The notes below the pieces were generated by a model, which did not search any database, was not told the origin of the DNA, and saw nothing but the letters and a program-made list of their open reading frames with translations. Positions 14,465 through 16,447 of a stretch of DNA of 16,447 nucleotides are shown one piece after another (positions within the stretch are counted from its first letter, which is position 1; every line of letters starts with the position of its first letter). The DNA comes from Cytophagaceae bacterium. Lineage in GTDB: Bacteria > Bacteroidota > Bacteroidia > Cytophagales > Spirosomataceae. The position numbers were made by a program, and so were the translations under genes. Location of the stretch: NCBI GenBank assembly GCA_947459055.1, contig CANHCG010000006.1, positions 1 to 16,447 on the forward strand, given 5' to 3'.

Positions 14465-16447
14465 ATGAGATCTATCATTCGTCAACTGTTCCTTTTTCTC
14501 TGCCTCACCAGCTCGACTTATGCCCAATCGGACTTGTTTCCACATACCCAACAGCGCTGGGTCGATTCCGTCTTCGCTTCTTTGTCGGCCGATGAGAAAA
14601 TAGGCCAACTCCTCATGCCTCGCGGGAATTCCAATCCCACCTACGACACCACCCGTTTATTTTCCATCATTCGTGATTACCATGTCGGAGGTTTTGTGCT
14701 TTTTGCAGGATATCCGACGGTCCAAGCACGCCTTGTCAATGAAATGCAGCGCCGTTCCAAAGTGCCCCTTTTCATCGGAATGGACCTCGAATGGGGATTG
14801 AATATGCGCTTGGATTCGACTGTGCGCTTTCCGTACCAAATGACCCTCGGTGCCATGCAAGGTAACGACGCGCTCATCGAGAAAATGGGTTTTCAGATAG
14901 CCCAACAATGCAAGCGCCTAGGCATTCACATCAATTATGCCCCGGTTGTCGACGTCAACAATAACCCCAATAATCCCGTTATTAATTTTCGGTCTTTTGG
15001 CGAAAATCGGGATTTAGTAACCGAAAAGTCCCTCGCCTACATGCGAGGCCTACAAAAAGGCGGCATCATTACTTCCGCCAAACATTTTCCTGGCCACGGC
15101 GATACAGGTACGGATTCCCATTATGACATACCGGTGCTAGCGCATAGTCGGCAACGTCTCGACAGTTTGGAATTGTATCCGTATAAGCAGCTCATAGATA
15201 AGGGTTTACAAGGAATCATGGTGGGCCATTTAAGTATCCCATCCTTGGACACGACGGCGATGTTAGCATCCACACTTTCTAAGCCGATTGTCACGGGTTT
15301 ATTACGAGATGAATTAAAATTCAAAGGGCTTGTGTTCACCGATGCCATGGACATGAAAGGCGCGACCAAAATGTTCCCAGAAGGCACCGCGAATGTGAAG
15401 GCGATTCTTGCGGGGAACGATATTTTAGAAACCTTTGTGGATGTGCCAGCGGCCTTTAATGCGATAAAGAAGGCATTGGAAAACAAAGAAATTACCCAAG
15501 AGGAAATTGATTTTCGAGTGAAACGTATTTTGGCCGCTAAAGCCTGGGCGGGTTTGCATCAGTACAAGCCGATCGACATGAACAATTTAATCACCGATTT
15601 AAATCCGGTTCAGTCGGAGGTGTTAAAGAAGACCTTGGCGGAAAAGTCGCTGACTTTGTTAAAAAATAGGGAAAGCATATTGCCACTTCGTCGGCTCGAT
15701 ACGCTTAAAATCGCTTCATTGGCAATCGGGAAGGCGAATTATGGGGGTGTATTCCCAACGGAGTTTCAAAAGATGGCCAATAATTACGTCGAAATGCCTA
15801 ATTTTTACCTCGACGAAACCAGCGCTGATTCGACCATCACGCGAGTAGAAGCCGCTTTAGCAGGGGCAGATGTGGTTTTGGTAGGTCTTCATGGCATTTC
15901 GTATCGGCCGGCGAATAATTATGCGATTAAACCTGCGATTCAGGCCTTAATCAAGCGTTTTACAACGCCAAAAACGGTTCTTAGTTTCTTTGCGAATCCA
16001 TTTACGATGACGCAATTTGAGAATTTACAGCAGGCAGCAGCTTTGATTATGACCTATCAGGATGGGGTGGCGCAGCAAGAAGTTGCCGCCGAAATGATCT
16101 TCGGAGCCATCGCTGCCGAGGGGAAATTGCCAGTGAGCGCCTCGAAGGAATATGCGTTTGGAATGGGTATAAATACGCCTATTTTATCTCGATTAAGGTA
16201 TCAGATGTTGCCGGAGGCGGTTGGGATTTCAGGAAAATATTTGGATAAACATGTCGACTCTTTGGCTAAAATGGCCATTCAAATTAAAGGAGCCCCCGGT
16301 GTCGTAGTTTTAATCGCAAAGGAGGGAAAGGTGATTTACCACAAGGCTTTTGGGAATCAGATTTATGAAACGACGGAGCCTTTGAAGAAGTCGGATATTT
16401 TTGATTTGGCTTCGATTACAAAAATAAGTACATCGGTGCCGGCATTG
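14465..16447 (+). CDS. exported GH3 beta-N-acetylglucosaminidase fused to a serine beta-lactamase-like domain (partial, 3' cut)
   Basis: The frame is open from ATG 14465 to the window end (661 codons, no stop). The N-terminus M-R-S-I-I-R-Q-L-F-L-F-L-C-L is a signal peptide with likely cleavage in TYA before Gln21. Residues about 30-370 form the GH3 domain of the NagZ-like type: KHFPGHGDT at 206-214 with the Asp217/His219 acid-base dyad in DSH, and nucleophile Asp293 in TDAMDMKGA. Residues about 385-580 form the GH3 C-terminal alpha/beta domain. From about 595 a serine hydrolase (class C beta-lactamase/PBP-like) domain begins, with Ser650 and Lys653 in LASITKIS, the SXXK motif. Known fusions of this type in Bacteroidota are near 1000 residues; the Tyr and KTG-type motifs lie beyond the window. 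It probably acts on peptidoglycan fragments in the periplasm. ATG 14465 is chosen because it gives a proper signal peptide. Confidence 0.9.
   Translation, partial: MRSIIRQLFLFLCLTSSTYAQSDLFPHTQQRWVDSVFASLSADEKIGQLLMPRGNSNPTYDTTRLFSIIRDYHVGGFVLFAGYPTVQARLVNEMQRRSKVPLFIGMDLEWGLNMRLDSTVRFPYQMTLGAMQGNDALIEKMGFQIAQQCKRLGIHINYAPVVDVNNNPNNPVINFRSFGENRDLVTEKSLAYMRGLQKGGIITSAKHFPGHGDTGTDSHYDIPVLAHSRQRLDSLELYPYKQLIDKGLQGIMVGHLSIPSLDTTAMLASTLSKPIVTGLLRDELKFKGLVFTDAMDMKGATKMFPEGTANVKAILAGNDILETFVDVPAAFNAIKKALENKEITQEEIDFRVKRILAAKAWAGLHQYKPIDMNNLITDLNPVQSEVLKKTLAEKSLTLLKNRESILPLRRLDTLKIASLAIGKANYGGVFPTEFQKMANNYVEMPNFYLDETSADSTITRVEAALAGADVVLVGLHGISYRPANNYAIKPAIQALIKRFTTPKTVLSFFANPFTMTQFENLQQAAALIMTYQDGVAQQEVAAEMIFGAIAAEGKLPVSASKEYAFGMGINTPILSRLRYQMLPEAVGISGKYLDKHVDSLAKMAIQIKGAPGVVVLIAKEGKVIYHKAFGNQIYETTEPLKKSDIFDLASITKISTSVPAL

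Noticed and set aside
1..16447. tRNA, rRNA, CRISPR, IS element or phage genes
   Set aside because: Reading by eye found no such structure: no transposase or integrase motifs, no regularly spaced repeats, no cloverleaf sequence.

Overview
The window looks like chromosomal housekeeping DNA from a member of the Bacteroidota, probably a Cytophagales-like aerobe; the phylum is fairly safe, the order is a guess. Three things support this. Several genes have promoters of the Bacteroidota type (-7 element TAnnTTTG, once with a -33 TTTG 20 bases upstream). Exported proteins carry the signal-peptide end typical of the phylum, cut before Gln. Several enzymes are of the Bacteroidota type, including an acyltransferase with NHQTYFMD and FPQGTT motifs. 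I see no RNA gene, IS element, prophage, CRISPR array or integration site, and no complete defence or secondary-metabolite system.

Layout. 1-1058: the last codons of a + strand gene meet, stop to stop, a - strand pair made of kdsC (KDO-8-phosphate phosphatase, LPS core synthesis) and a gamma-carbonic-anhydrase-like protein. 1088-8634: a compact + strand run of four genes: a ~1550-residue exported protein of unknown function, a PlsC-type acyltransferase, RecO, and an M61-type peptidase without a PDZ domain. The last three junctions are a 5-base gap, a 17-base overlap and a 4-base overlap, so the run is probably one operon. 8635-8790: a 156-base gap with a palindrome. 8791-11306: a small XRE regulator, hemB (haem) with its own promoter, and purM (purine synthesis) 3 bases behind hemB.

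11307-12220: a ribosomal protein unit, rplU-rpmA, with a strong promoter, a structured leader and a clear intrinsic terminator; its L27 has a long Ala/Lys/Pro-rich tail. 12274-12867: an Nfu-type Fe-S carrier with its own promoter, overlapping by its stop codon a convergent - strand HAD phosphatase. Behind that, tpiA (glycolysis) on the - strand ends in a UUCG terminator whose U-tract lies just before the HAD start codon. 14465-end: an exported GH3 beta-N-acetylglucosaminidase fused to a serine beta-lactamase-like domain, cut by the window edge and probably acting on cell-wall material.

Most genes serve unrelated core functions. The closest thing to a theme is the envelope: kdsC, the giant exported protein, the acyltransferase and the GH3 fusion. 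The best candidate for undescribed biology is the giant exported protein. A second pattern is a repeated switch within single genes from C-rich to G-rich coding strand.
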